A stretch of DNA of 64,000 bases from Armatimonas rosea (GTDB taxonomy: Bacteria; Armatimonadota; Armatimonadia; Armatimonadales; Armatimonadaceae), in contig NZ_JACHGW010000004.1 in the NCBI RefSeq assembly GCF_014202505.1, positions 310,001-374,000 of the forward strand, in the 5' to 3' direction. Positions 43,516 through 52,562 of the stretch are shown piece by piece; the first letter of the stretch is position 1; every line of letters begins with the position of its first letter. The notes beneath the pieces are model-generated. The model searched no databases. It was not told the DNA's origin and saw only the letters and a list, made by a program, of their open reading frames with translations. The translations under genes were made by a program, and so were the position numbers.

Positions 43516-45576
43516 CTAGCCCCCCGCTCCGAGCTGGGTGATGAGGAACGCGTAGTCGAAGGCGGCCTCGTGGAGAGCGTCGTAGCGGCCCGAAGCACCC
43601 CCGTGGCCCGCGTCCATGTTGCAGTGCAGGAGCAGTGGGTTGCTATCGGTCTTGAGAGTGCGTAGCTTGGCGACATACTTGGCCGGCTCCCAGTACATCA
43701 CCTGCGAGTCGTTGAGGCTGGTCTTGACGAGCATGGTCGGGTAGTCCTTGGCTTCGAGCTGGTCGTAGGGGCTGTAGGACAGCATGTAGGCATAGGCCTC
43801 AGGCTCGTTGGGGTTCCCCCACTCCAGGTACTCCCCCACGGTGAGCGGCAGGGTATCGTCGAGCATGGTGTTGATCACATCGACAAAGGGGACATAGCTC
43901 ACGCAGGCCTTGGCGAGATCGGGGCGCAGGTTCACGACCGCACCCATGAGCAGGCCGCCCGCACTCCCGCCCATGATGGCGAGCCGCTCCCGATCCACCT
44001 GCTTCTGCTCCACCAGGAAGTCGGCGCAGGCGATAAAGTCCGTGAAGGTGTTCATCTTGGTCATGAGCTTGGCGGCATCGTGCCAGGGCTTGCCGTACTC
44101 GCCGCCGCCCCGGATATGGGCGATGGCGTAGACCATGCCCCGGTCCAGGAGCGAGAAGACACTCGACCGAAACGATGCGGGCATGATGATCCCGTACGAG
44201 CCGTAGCCGTAGAGCACACCCGCCGCGCTCCCATCAACCGGCGTGTCCTTGTGGCGCACCAGCGAGATCGGAATGCGGGTTCCATCGCTGGCCGTGGCAA
44301 AGAGGCGCTCGGTGACATAGCTGCTCCGGTCCCAGCCCCCCAAGACCGGGGTCTCTTTCAGCAGTAAGCGCTCACGGGTGTTGAGGTCGTAGTCAAACAC
44401 CGACGGTGGCGTCACCAGCGATGAGTACCGGAAACGGAAGGTCGTGGTCTCAAACTCCCGGTTGGCCTCGCCGGAGAGCGCGTAGGTGGGCTCGGGGAAG
44501 GCGATGGTGTGCTCGGTGCCCGTGGCAAAGTCCAGGACCCGAAGCTGCGGGAGCCCATCGGCCTGCTCGGACGCGACTAGGTGCCCGGCAAAGAGATCGA
44601 AGTCCTCCAGCCCGACCTCGGGGCGGTAGGGCAGCACATCGCTCCAGTGCAGGGGCTCGGGCGCACTCACGGGGGTTGCGATTAGCTTAAACGTGGGGGC
44701 GTCTTTGTTGGTGCGCAGGTAGAAGAGCCCGTCGCGGTGCTCGGCGTAGTACTCGTGCCCCTCTTCCCGCGGCAGGATCACGGTCAGCGCGTCGGTCGGG
44801 CTGTCGAGCTCCAGGTAGTGCAGCTCCGTGGTCGTCGATGACGCAGAGATCACAAACAAGAGCTTCTTATCGCGGGAGCGGTAGGCATAGCAGCGGTAGA
44901 GCGCATCCGGCTCCTCGTAGATCAGGGTGCCCACTCGGGTTCCCTCACTCGTGGGGGCGGAGGGGGCAAGCTCGTAGCGGTAGATCTCATGGGGGCGCTT
45001 GGTCTCGTCCTCGGTGACATAGAACAGGGTTTTGTTGTCCGCCGCCCAGCTGACGCCGTCCACTTTCTCGATCACATCGGGGAGCAGCTCGCCGGTCACG
45101 AGATTCTTGATGCGAAGCGTGTACTCCCGAAAGCCCGTGTTGTCGGTTGTGTAGGCCAGCAAGTTGCCGTCGTCGGAGATTGCGTAGGCCCCCACTGCCA
45201 TGAACTTCTCGCCCTCGGCCAGCGCGTTGACATCCAGCGTGACCTGCTCGTCGCCCTCCTCCCCCTTCTTGCGGCAGTAGATCGGGTACTGCTTGCCCTC
45301 TTCGGTGCGGGTGTAGTAGAGCCAGCCCCCGTACGGGTAGGGAACGGAGAGATCGGTCTCCTGGATGCGCCCCAGCAGCTCGTCGTAGAGTGTCTTCTGG
45401 AGCGCCTCGGTGGGTTCCATCACGGACTTGGTATACGCGTTCTCGGCATCGAGGTAGGCAATGACATCGGCGCTGGTCTTGTCTTGCAGCCAGCGGTAGT
45501 TATCCGTGCGCGTGTCGCCATGGATCGTGTGGGTTGTTGGGACGATGGTCGCCACGGGAGGGATCGTGTTCTGCAT
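43516..45576 (-). CDS. ptrB: Oligopeptidase B (S9A prolyl oligopeptidase family)
   Basis: 686 residues: an N-terminal seven-bladed propeller that filters substrates, and a C-terminal alpha/beta-hydrolase domain. The nucleophile is in IMGGSAGGLLMGAVVNLRPD and the His in NMDAGHGGASGR. Oligopeptidase B cuts short peptides after Lys/Arg. No signal peptide. TACAAT (45584-45589, - strand) ends 7 bases before the ATG, a leaderless-type promoter for the three-gene operon. Confidence 0.95.
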   Translation of the reverse strand: MQNTIPPVATIVPTTHTIHGDTRTDNYRWLQDKTSADVIAYLDAENAYTKSVMEPTEALQKTLYDELLGRIQETDLSVPYPYGGWLYYTRTEEGKQYPIYCRKKGEEGDEQVTLDVNALAEGEKFMAVGAYAISDDGNLLAYTTDNTGFREYTLRIKNLVTGELLPDVIEKVDGVSWAADNKTLFYVTEDETKRPHEIYRYELAPSAPTSEGTRVGTLIYEEPDALYRCYAYRSRDKKLLFVISASSTTTELHYLELDSPTDALTVILPREEGHEYYAEHRDGLFYLRTNKDAPTFKLIATPVSAPEPLHWSDVLPYRPEVGLEDFDLFAGHLVASEQADGLPQLRVLDFATGTEHTIAFPEPTYALSGEANREFETTTFRFRYSSLVTPPSVFDYDLNTRERLLLKETPVLGGWDRSSYVTERLFATASDGTRIPISLVRHKDTPVDGSAAGVLYGYGSYGIIMPASFRSSVFSLLDRGMVYAIAHIRGGGEYGKPWHDAAKLMTKMNTFTDFIACADFLVEQKQVDRERLAIMGGSAGGLLMGAVVNLRPDLAKACVSYVPFVDVINTMLDDTLPLTVGEYLEWGNPNEPEAYAYMLSYSPYDQLEAKDYPTMLVKTSLNDSQVMYWEPAKYVAKLRTLKTDSNPLLLHCNMDAGHGGASGRYDALHEAAFDYAFLITQLGAGG

Positions 45577-45676
45577 GGTGGCTATTGTACCCGCTTCGCC
45601 GATCTTTATGGGCGTCGGTTCGGGCGGGAGACGGGCACATAAATGGGCCTATGAAGCTGGGGATATTTCCAGGGTT

Positions 45677-46024
45677 CTATTTGGGTCTGGTGGCACGAAA
45701 GCCGTGTACAAAGTCAGTGATGAGTTCGTTTTGGGTTGGCCGATCCAAAAAGAGAAAGGCATCAAATCTCTCGCGAAGCCAGCTTTTATTTTCGTCATCG
45801 GGCACTTGCAGAATAAGGAACAGCATGCCGGGGTCTTCTTCTCGCCGCTCAATCCCAGCAACAATCGACTCATTTTCCTTATACCTCTCGCCATAAAGTC
45901 GCCCCATTTGATAGTACTGAAATCGCCTGTAGTAACTCGACGTCATGGGCCAACTTGCCACAGCACTAACTACCAAAAAGAGAACGAGCGCGACGATGCT
46001 TGTCCGTTTAAAGGATATTTTCAT
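45677..46024 (-). CDS. Small membrane-anchored protein
   Basis: 115 residues with an N-terminal membrane helix (TSIVALVLFLVVSAVASW) and a basic/acidic outer domain ending VHGFRATRPK. Codon use is less GC-rich than surrounding genes. It is last in a four-gene operon headed by the acidic protein at 47880. No family is recognised. About 100 bp between it and the oligopeptidase B start hold nothing I recognise. Confidence 0.6.
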   Translation of the reverse strand: MKISFKRTSIVALVLFLVVSAVASWPMTSSYYRRFQYYQMGRLYGERYKENESIVAGIERREEDPGMLFLILQVPDDENKSWLRERFDAFLFLDRPTQNELITDFVHGFRATRPK

Positions 46025-46048
46025 GATTCGAGTCGCTTGTTTCCACTG

Positions 46049-46411
46049 TTAGTCCATCCACCAAGCCCAGAGCCTGGTTCGTTCCAATCCAATCCCCAAT
46101 GCGATCACCGACCAAGCCCCCAGGAGATAGACCAGCGCCATGGTTCGCCGCGATGATGCCTCCCACGTGGAGCGACGCAGGAGCACGAACGGGGCCACCG
46201 GAAGGGTGAGCACTAGCGCGGCCTGGAGCACCATCACCACCACCTCATGCCACTGGTAGAGAGTTGTGGCGTACTGCTCCACCATCGGCTCCGGCCAGTG
46301 CCCCAGTCCAAGACGAACATGCGCGGCGAGTCCACCCCAAGCGATTCCAGCCAGCCATGGCAGGCAGGCGCAAAACCAAGCAACGCGCTGGAAAATCTTG
46401 GAGAGCGGCAC
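46049..46411 (-). CDS. Small three-helix membrane protein
   Basis: 120 residues with helices around FCACLPWLAGIAWGGLAA, VVVMVLQAALVLTLPVAPFV and ALVYLLGAWSVIALGIG. The GTG start is 4 bases after the stop of the SUKH-like gene, so translation is probably coupled. The function is unknown. Confidence 0.65.
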   Translation of the reverse strand: MPLSKIFQRVAWFCACLPWLAGIAWGGLAAHVRLGLGHWPEPMVEQYATTLYQWHEVVVMVLQAALVLTLPVAPFVLLRRSTWEASSRRTMALVYLLGAWSVIALGIGLERTRLWAWWMD

Positions 46412-46414
46412 CGA

Positions 46415-47227
46415 CTAGGAACTACCTTCTTGGGTCAGCTGGGCCAGAATCCGACGCTCTGCATCGGCATTATGGGCCACTCCAACGGACTGGAGAGTCT
46501 TTGCGAGCGTGCCAAACGGCCAGACTCGCTTGGCAAGCTTGGCGAGTGCATCCGGGGTGGGTGCGATCAGATGCCAGTGAGCGATTCCTCGCGCAATCTC
46601 CTCAGCGGTGTTACTTCGGATGATGAGATCGGCCTCGGGCTGGGCGAATCGGTACACGTGCTTCTCAGGAACACTCGTCCGCGGCCCTTCGAGAAAGTCC
46701 GTTCTGAGAGACGCAAGCACAACGGGCGCGGGAGACGAGTCGGTTGCCGAGAGGCGAAACCCCTGGCCGAAGCGCGTTCCGGTCAGCATCGCGAAGATAA
46801 AGCTGCTGAAGCTGTAAGAGCTAACACGCCACATCACATGGGAAAAGTCAAAATTCTCCTGGTCATCCCAGTCAATCCGGCTGTCGTCATCCAGAACAGG
46901 GGGATCGTCGGTGCCGTTGCAATCGACAAACCAGTAGTAGACACCTTGGTTTTCCGTCGCGACATGGAGCAACAACCGTCCGTCGTGGGCGATGATCTTG
47001 AGTTCTTCGGGGCCAACCAGCTCATCTGAGTTGGTCAGCCCAGCAAAGAGCTCCCCGACACCTTCCAGCGAGAACCACTCCCGCACGGACTCAGGAAAGC
47101 GCATCCCTTGTGCTTGTTCCTGCTCCTCAAGCTTCCTCAGGGCGACCTCGGAGAGTCGCGGCTCTTGTTCGAGAAGTGCAAAGAGGGCGTGGTGGTACTT
47201 GAGGGCCATCGGCTTGGCTCTTGTCAC
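46415..47227 (-). CDS. SMI1/KNR4 (SUKH)-like protein
   Basis: 270 residues. Segments such as GMRFPESVREWFSLEGVG and YYWFVDCNGTDDPPVLDDDS fit the SUKH fold, whose members are often immunity proteins against secreted toxins. The C-terminal ~90 residues are helical. The GTG start overlaps the upstream stop (GTGA), so translation is coupled. No toxin gene is seen beside it, so an immunity role is only a suggestion. Confidence 0.65.
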   Translation of the reverse strand: MTRAKPMALKYHHALFALLEQEPRLSEVALRKLEEQEQAQGMRFPESVREWFSLEGVGELFAGLTNSDELVGPEELKIIAHDGRLLLHVATENQGVYYWFVDCNGTDDPPVLDDDSRIDWDDQENFDFSHVMWRVSSYSFSSFIFAMLTGTRFGQGFRLSATDSSPAPVVLASLRTDFLEGPRTSVPEKHVYRFAQPEADLIIRSNTAEEIARGIAHWHLIAPTPDALAKLAKRVWPFGTLAKTLQSVGVAHNADAERRILAQLTQEGSS

Positions 47228-47880
47228 CGGCAGCGGCGGAGGTACTCTTTGCGGGGGAGGTCTTCGATGTGGCCGCTGGCGTGGTAGTAGCGCACGCCTT
47301 GGTCCTCGGTGAGGGTGTCGGCGCGGGTGCGGCGCACCTCGGCGCTCTCCCCGGTGGCCTCGATAAAGTCAGCGAGGATCTGCTCGGCGGTATCGAGGTC
47401 CTCAAAGAAGAGCACGTAGTCGATCTCCTCGTCGTCGTCGCGGTGCACCACCCAGTCGCCCTCACGGGGCTCCTCTAGGTAGCGGTCGATCCCTCCCCCA
47501 TGCACAAAGAGCGCGTAGGGCTCATCGGGGAGCGGCGTGTCGTCGGGGGACTCCAGTGGCTCGGCCTGCTGCAAGACCAGCGGCCAGAGGTTGCCCGTCG
47601 TATCGACAAAGAGCACCATGGGGAAGCGATCCGCAAGCTCCTCAAGCGTGACCTCCGAAGCGCTGAGCTCACCGGCATCGGGCTCGGCCTCAAGCGCCTC
47701 AGCAATCGAGCTCTGGGCCAGCTCCTCGGAGGCAAAGACCCAGGCGACTTCCTGCCCAATGGGGCCGTAGGAAAACGGCGTTCCGTAGTCGTAGCGGATG
47801 GTGTAGAGGGTATCAGGAAGCTCAGGAGGAGCGGGAGGCAGCTCAGGAAAACCGTCGGGGGCGGGAAGTTCGTCACTCAC
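47224..47880 (-). CDS. Acidic hypothetical protein, first gene of the SUKH-type operon
   Basis: 218 residues, very rich in Asp/Glu/Pro (LPAPDGFPELPPAPPELPD at the start, VVHRDDDEEIDYVLFFED later). It is soluble, with alternating beta strands and helices, and perhaps two related halves. No family is recognised. The start is GTG with TACAAT (47887-47892, - strand) ending 6 bases upstream; that box follows immediately after the terminator of the next gene. Confidence 0.65.
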   Translation of the reverse strand: MSDELPAPDGFPELPPAPPELPDTLYTIRYDYGTPFSYGPIGQEVAWVFASEELAQSSIAEALEAEPDAGELSASEVTLEELADRFPMVLFVDTTGNLWPLVLQQAEPLESPDDTPLPDEPYALFVHGGGIDRYLEEPREGDWVVHRDDDEEIDYVLFFEDLDTAEQILADFIEATGESAEVRRTRADTLTEDQGVRYYHASGHIEDLPRKEYLRRCR

Positions 47881-47901
47881 GGTGCAATTGTACCCGACCC
47901 G

Positions 47902-47938
47902 AAAAAGAAAAAAGCCGCCGCAGGTCTCTGCGGCGGCT
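47902..47938 (-). terminator. Terminator of the secreted arginine-rich protein gene
   Basis: GCCGCCGCAG-GTCT-CTGCGGCGGC, a perfect 10-bp stem; on the - strand it is followed by TTTTTTCTTTTT. Only about 10 bases separate its T-run from the next promoter. Confidence 0.93.
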
Positions 47939-47950
47939 TGGGGCTAGGCC

Positions 47951-49270
47951 CTACTTCTTGGTCTCACGGGCGCGGCTGGGCTGGCTTTCACGCGCCGGGC
48001 TCGACGAACCACGCGACTCGCGGGAGGGCTCGAAGGTGCGAGTACGGGCGGGCTCAGAACCGCGGCCCAGCTCCGGGCCTCGTCCCATCTCACGCTCGCG
48101 GCTTCCGCCCGATGGGAACGAGGTGCCACCTCCCCCGGGGCGAACCGGGGTCATGTTTGGCACGGAGTACCCGCCACGCTCTTGGCCACCGCTCGGAGGC
48201 GAGATTCGGCCGTACTCCCGCTCACGGCTACCCGACGGCGAACCTGTGGGGGGGGTGTAGCCGCCCGACGGTCGCACGGGGGTCATGTTGGGCACAGCCG
48301 GCCCCGATGAAGACCGATTGAACTCACGCTCGCGGCCTCCGCTGGGGGTAACGGTGCCTCCAAAATTGGGCTGCCCGGTTGGACGCGACGGCATACTGGG
48401 GGTAGCGACTCGGTAGGTGCGCTCCCGGCTTGTCTCCTCGGAGCGGCCGGGGGCTGTGGGCGGGGTGCCGAAGTTAAAAGTCGAGCCGTTCTGGCCGCGG
48501 CCCTGTGCCCGCTCCTCACTGCGACGTGCCGGTGCATCGAAGCCAGGCCGCGACGACTCACGGAAGACCGGGCGGTCCCAGGACTTATCGTTGCCACCCC
48601 GTGAGCGGTCCCAGCGATCGCGCTGGTCGATATAGATCGGGCGGGTCTCGCGGATAATGATCGGGCGGACCGTCGTGTAGTTGCGCCCAAAGATGCAGAA
48701 GTCGTCCCAGTCGCGGCAGATGCGTGTGCCAATCGAGATCGTCAAGCACGACATCGGGGAGTAGACAATCCCGGTGCGCCACGGCGTGTAGCCCCAGTAG
48801 CCGCCGTAGACCACCATATTTGGGTACCAGCGCATGTCGTAGTAGGCGTCCCAGCTCGGTGCGGGGCCAAGGAAGACAGGCCGGGAGTAGAAGTAGCGCT
48901 GCGGGAACGGGTACCAGCGTGCCCCAGAGACCACGGCGTTCTCCAGAAAGCCATTGTCCGGAACATAGAGGGTAGGAACACTATTGCCGTCGTTGACAAA
49001 GTACATTCCCCCACTGGTCTTGCCAAACTGCATGGCGTAGAGGTTTCCGGAGAACGGTACGGAGATCATCTGCCCATTGTCATCGTAGAGAATGTAGCCA
49101 CTGGAGTCGAAGACCGCGCGGCTAATGGGAATCGTCTGCCCCTGCGGAACCTCACGCCAGTCAAAGACATCGGCGCGGGCCTGGGTGACCGGTGGGGCCG
49201 CCACGACAAAGTTCTGGGCAAAGGCTGCCGGTGCCGCCATCAAAAGTACAGTCGCTAGAAACGCTTTCAT
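47951..49270 (-). CDS. Secreted protein with long Arg/Glu/Ser/Pro low-complexity tail
   Basis: 439 residues. A signal peptide (MKAFLATVLLMAAPAAFAQ), then a folded region to about residue 215 with many Tyr/Trp (YGGYWGYTPWRTGIVYSP). The ~220-residue disordered tail has repeated units around SREREYGR and VPNMTPVRPSGG (two near-identical copies). AGGAG lies about 10 bases before the ATG. It could be a surface or matrix protein. The function is unknown. Confidence 0.72.
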   Translation of the reverse strand: MKAFLATVLLMAAPAAFAQNFVVAAPPVTQARADVFDWREVPQGQTIPISRAVFDSSGYILYDDNGQMISVPFSGNLYAMQFGKTSGGMYFVNDGNSVPTLYVPDNGFLENAVVSGARWYPFPQRYFYSRPVFLGPAPSWDAYYDMRWYPNMVVYGGYWGYTPWRTGIVYSPMSCLTISIGTRICRDWDDFCIFGRNYTTVRPIIIRETRPIYIDQRDRWDRSRGGNDKSWDRPVFRESSRPGFDAPARRSEERAQGRGQNGSTFNFGTPPTAPGRSEETSRERTYRVATPSMPSRPTGQPNFGGTVTPSGGREREFNRSSSGPAVPNMTPVRPSGGYTPPTGSPSGSREREYGRISPPSGGQERGGYSVPNMTPVRPGGGGTSFPSGGSREREMGRGPELGRGSEPARTRTFEPSRESRGSSSPARESQPSRARETKK

Positions 49271-49370
49271 TGAGATTTTCTCCTCTTGTATCTCTTCAGA
49301 CGACAGCCACGACAAGAATGTGACAATTATTTTCTGACACCCAAAATTTAGCGTCGACTTCAATCGGCGG

Positions 49371-50798
49371 CTAGGCGATCAGCTCTTTAATCACATTCCC
49401 GTGGACATCGGTGAGGCGGAAGTCTCGGCCGGCGTAGCGGTAGGTGAGCTTGGTGTGGTCGAAGCCGAGGAGGTGGAGCACCGTGGCGTGGAAGTCGTGG
49501 ATGTGCACGGGGTTGCGCTCGGCCTTGAAGCCAAACTCGTCGGTCGCGCCGTAGACCGTGCCTTTTTTCACACCGCCGCCCGCCATCCAGTAGGTAAAGC
49601 CCCAGTGGTTGTGGTCACGGCCGTTCATCTTGCCCGCGTTGGCTCCCGGAGTCGGTAGCTCCACCACCGGCGTCCGCCCAAACTCCCCGCCCCAGATGAC
49701 GAGAGTTTCTTCGAGCATCCCGCTCTGCTTGAGATCGGTCAGGAGCGCGGAGATCGCCTTGTCCGCCTCGCCACAGAGCCGCCGCATCCCATCCGCGAGA
49801 TCGTCGTGGAGGTCCCAGGGCTGGCCCGCTCCGGAGTAGACCTGGATAAAGCGCACCCCGCGCTCGGCGAGACGCCGTGCCATCAAGACACCGCGGGCAA
49901 AGTTACCGTCGCCGTAGCGCTCCCGCGTGCTCTCGGACTCCAGGTTGATATCGAAGGCATCGGTGGCCTCGCTCTGCATCCGGTACGCCAGCTCCAGGCT
50001 CTGGATACGGGACTCTAGCTGGGCGTCTTTTGCGTGGGCCGCCTGGTGCTTTTTATTGAGTGCCTGGATCAGATCGAGCTGCTCGCGCTGCTGCTCCTTG
50101 GAGGCATAGTGGCTCCGAATGTGCTCGACTAGCTGCTCGACATCGCGCTTGCTGGGGTCGATATAGGTCCCCGCCAAGACTCCCGGCAGAAAGCCCGCCT
50201 GCCAGTTCTGGGTCTCCTGGATCGGGAAGCCGCCCGGACACATGGCGATATACCCCGGCAGGTTCTGGTTCATGGTCCCGAGCCCGTAGCACGTCCACGA
50301 GCCAAACGACGGCCGAATCTGGCGGGCATCGCCGCAGTTCATCAGCAGGAGCGAGGGCTCGTGGTTGGGAACATCGGCGTGCATGGAGTTGATGACGCAC
50401 ATGTCATCGACAAAAGCAGCGGTCTTGGAAAAGAGCTCACTGACCTCGATTCCGCTCTGGCCGTACTTCTGGAACTTGAAGGGAGAGCCGAGCCCTGCGC
50501 CGGTCTTGCGCTCGGTGCCGTAGTTGCTCATCGGCAGGGCCTTGCCGTGGTACTCGGTGAGCTTGGGCTTGTTGTCCCAGGTATCGACATGGCTGGGGCC
50601 GCCGTTCATGAAGAGAAAGATCACCCGCTTGGCCTTCACCGGAAAGTGTGGCTTGCGCGGAAGCATGGGGTTGTCCCCCTCGCCCGCCTGCGCCTCGCCC
50701 GCTAGCACCCCTGCCAGCCCGAGACCCGCAAACCCTGCGCCCATCTGCCCAAGCAGCTGCCGCCGGGTCATGAACAGCTCTTCCAGTCGTCCTTGCAT
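49371..50798 (-). CDS. DUF1501 family protein (sulfatase-like, Tat-exported)
   Basis: 475 residues with a twin-arginine signal (MTRRQLLGQMGAGFAGLGLAG). The DUF1501 body has FLFMNGGPSHVDTWDNKP, IQVYSGAGQPWDLHDD, VIWGGEFGRTPVVE and DHNHWGFTYWMAGGG. DUF1501 proteins are alkaline-phosphatase-fold proteins usually paired with DUF1549/DUF1553 cytochrome-type proteins; none is present here. CATACT (50805-50810, - strand) ends 6 bases before the ATG at MQGRLEELF, which places the RR motif 11 residues in. Confidence 0.9.
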   Translation of the reverse strand: MQGRLEELFMTRRQLLGQMGAGFAGLGLAGVLAGEAQAGEGDNPMLPRKPHFPVKAKRVIFLFMNGGPSHVDTWDNKPKLTEYHGKALPMSNYGTERKTGAGLGSPFKFQKYGQSGIEVSELFSKTAAFVDDMCVINSMHADVPNHEPSLLLMNCGDARQIRPSFGSWTCYGLGTMNQNLPGYIAMCPGGFPIQETQNWQAGFLPGVLAGTYIDPSKRDVEQLVEHIRSHYASKEQQREQLDLIQALNKKHQAAHAKDAQLESRIQSLELAYRMQSEATDAFDINLESESTRERYGDGNFARGVLMARRLAERGVRFIQVYSGAGQPWDLHDDLADGMRRLCGEADKAISALLTDLKQSGMLEETLVIWGGEFGRTPVVELPTPGANAGKMNGRDHNHWGFTYWMAGGGVKKGTVYGATDEFGFKAERNPVHIHDFHATVLHLLGFDHTKLTYRYAGRDFRLTDVHGNVIKELIA

Positions 50799-50829
50799 GC
50801 CTCTAGTATGACGCAAGGCCCCTAGGTTT

Positions 50830-51180
50830 TCAACTTTGTTTTTTCGCAGAGAACGAGCGGGCGACACCGGGCAAGAAGAGATAGCCAATAATGGCAATCG
50901 GCAGGATCACGATCGGGAAGACAACCGGCGAGCCCTGAGCCTGGGCGATCGCCATGACGATACTCGTGAGGTAGTACGCAATAGTCAGCCAGCGCCCCCA
51001 GGCCCGCTGCAAAAACATCCCTACCCCCGCGGTGACCCCCACGAGCGCCCCAACAATGCTCAGCGTATTGGCCGCTCCCCGTAGCAGGATCACCAGCGGG
51101 ATCATCGCGGTTAGTGCGGCGATCAGGGTCACCCCAAAGGGCTGGACGTCGTCTTTTGGCTCTTGTTCTTGCAAGCTCAT
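50830..51180 (-). CDS. Small four-helix membrane protein
   Basis: 116 residues with four membrane helices (VTLIAALTAMIPLVILL, TLSIVGALVGVTAGVGMFL, LTIAYYLTSIVMAIA, IVILPIAIIGYLFLPGV). It starts 11 bases after the tilS stop, so it is probably co-transcribed. No family is recognised. Confidence 0.72.
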   Translation of the reverse strand: MSLQEQEPKDDVQPFGVTLIAALTAMIPLVILLRGAANTLSIVGALVGVTAGVGMFLQRAWGRWLTIAYYLTSIVMAIAQAQGSPVVFPIVILPIAIIGYLFLPGVARSFSAKKQS

Positions 51181-51191
51181 GATCTGTGTCT

Positions 51192-52562
51192 TCAAGGTCC
51201 CTCGTGGTGAATCTCCAGCAAGAGTACCTCCGTCGCGTCTTCGGGAACACGTGTGGACTCGGCTTGCGCCACCCCCACCACCCAAAGGATCTCCCCCTCA
51301 GCCTCCACAACAAGCTGGGACGCCCGCAGCTCGGCGGGAACCTTGGCCTCGCGGAGCAGATCGCGCACCAAGCGGGTCTTGCCGGCCATTCCCAGCGGCG
51401 CGATCCGGTCACCGTCACGGACGGTGCGTACTGTTAGGGATGCGGGGATTGTACCACAGTCTACACGAAGAGAGCGGCGCTGGCGCTCCGGGGAGGGCAA
51501 GGGCGCGGCAATCACGGCAGAGAGGGAGCGCTGGTCCAGAAGGGCGACGCTACCCGGAACGGGCAACTCTCCCCGCCAGTCGGTGAGGAGCGGGCCTTGC
51601 CTCTGTGGTGCAAAGACAAGGCTGCCCTGTCGCACCCGAGCCCACCCGTCGCCGGGGAGATTGAGGGTCCCTCCCCGCACGAGCAGTCCCTCCAGACGTG
51701 CCACCCAGGTCGCCGTGACAAGCTGCTCTCTCAGCGCCGCATCCCCTTCTGTGAGCTCCCAGAGCCGCTGGAGAATGACGCGACGGCGGAGGGGGCGCTC
51801 CAGAGTGCGCAGATCGGTCGTGCCCCGGTGCTCTACGGCCAGCATATCCAGATAGGCACTGTCCTCCGCCGCGTGCTCGGAGAGGCGACAGAGGGCTTCG
51901 GTGAGGCGTGGGTTGAAGCTCTCGGCGAGCTCGGGGAGGAGTGTGCGGACCTTGCGGCGGGGGAAGCGGGGGTTGTCGTTGGTGGGATCGTGGCGCACCG
52001 CGACTCCGTGGTGGGCGCAGTACGCTTCGAGCTGGGCGCGGCGGGCGAAGAGCAAGGGCCGGATGATATTGCCCCGTCGCACCGGGATTCCCGCCAGCCC
52101 GCTCACGCTCGTGCCCCGAAAGACCCGCATCAGCACGGTCTCCGCCTGGTCGTCGGCGTGGTGCGCGGTGGCGATCACATCGGCACCGAGCTCCTGGGCG
52201 GCCTCTTGGAGGAAAGCATAGCGCGCCTCACGCGCCTCGGCCTCGTTCGCATTGGCGAGTGCGCCCAGCCCGATGACACAGGACAGACCACCGCGGGTAG
52301 CGAGAGCGGCACAGAACCCCGCATCGGCATCGGCGTCTTGGCCGCGCATTCCATGGTGAAAGTGCGCCACGCCAGCGGGCTGCGGTAAGAGCCCCAGCGC
52401 GGCGGCCTCACAGAGCAAGAGGAGCAGGGCGCAGGAGTCGGTGCCGCCGGAGAGCGCGACCAGAGGCCGCTCGCCCGGAAACAGCAAAGCCCGCTCCGTG
52501 ACAAAATCTGCCAGGGAGCGGGCGAGTGCGTGGTCGTCAGGGCTTGGCGATAACGACGACAC
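51192..52562 (-). CDS. tilS: tRNA(Ile)-lysidine synthase
   Basis: Adds lysine to C34 of tRNA-Ile(CAU) so that it reads AUA. Here that also bears on infC, whose start appears to be AUA. 456 residues: the PP-loop VALSGGTDSCALLLLL, HFHHGMRG, ATAHHADDQAETVLMRVF, then the C-terminal TilS domains (VRTVRDGDRIAPLGM, KTRLVRDLLREAKVP). The GTG chosen has GGAG about 4 bases upstream and overlaps the regulator gene by 26 bp. The longer frame upstream is antisense-free but unrelated to the family. Confidence 0.93.
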   Translation of the reverse strand: MSSLSPSPDDHALARSLADFVTERALLFPGERPLVALSGGTDSCALLLLLCEAAALGLLPQPAGVAHFHHGMRGQDADADAGFCAALATRGGLSCVIGLGALANANEAEAREARYAFLQEAAQELGADVIATAHHADDQAETVLMRVFRGTSVSGLAGIPVRRGNIIRPLLFARRAQLEAYCAHHGVAVRHDPTNDNPRFPRRKVRTLLPELAESFNPRLTEALCRLSEHAAEDSAYLDMLAVEHRGTTDLRTLERPLRRRVILQRLWELTEGDAALREQLVTATWVARLEGLLVRGGTLNLPGDGWARVRQGSLVFAPQRQGPLLTDWRGELPVPGSVALLDQRSLSAVIAAPLPSPERQRRSLRVDCGTIPASLTVRTVRDGDRIAPLGMAGKTRLVRDLLREAKVPAELRASQLVVEAEGEILWVVGVAQAESTRVPEDATEVLLLEIHHEGP

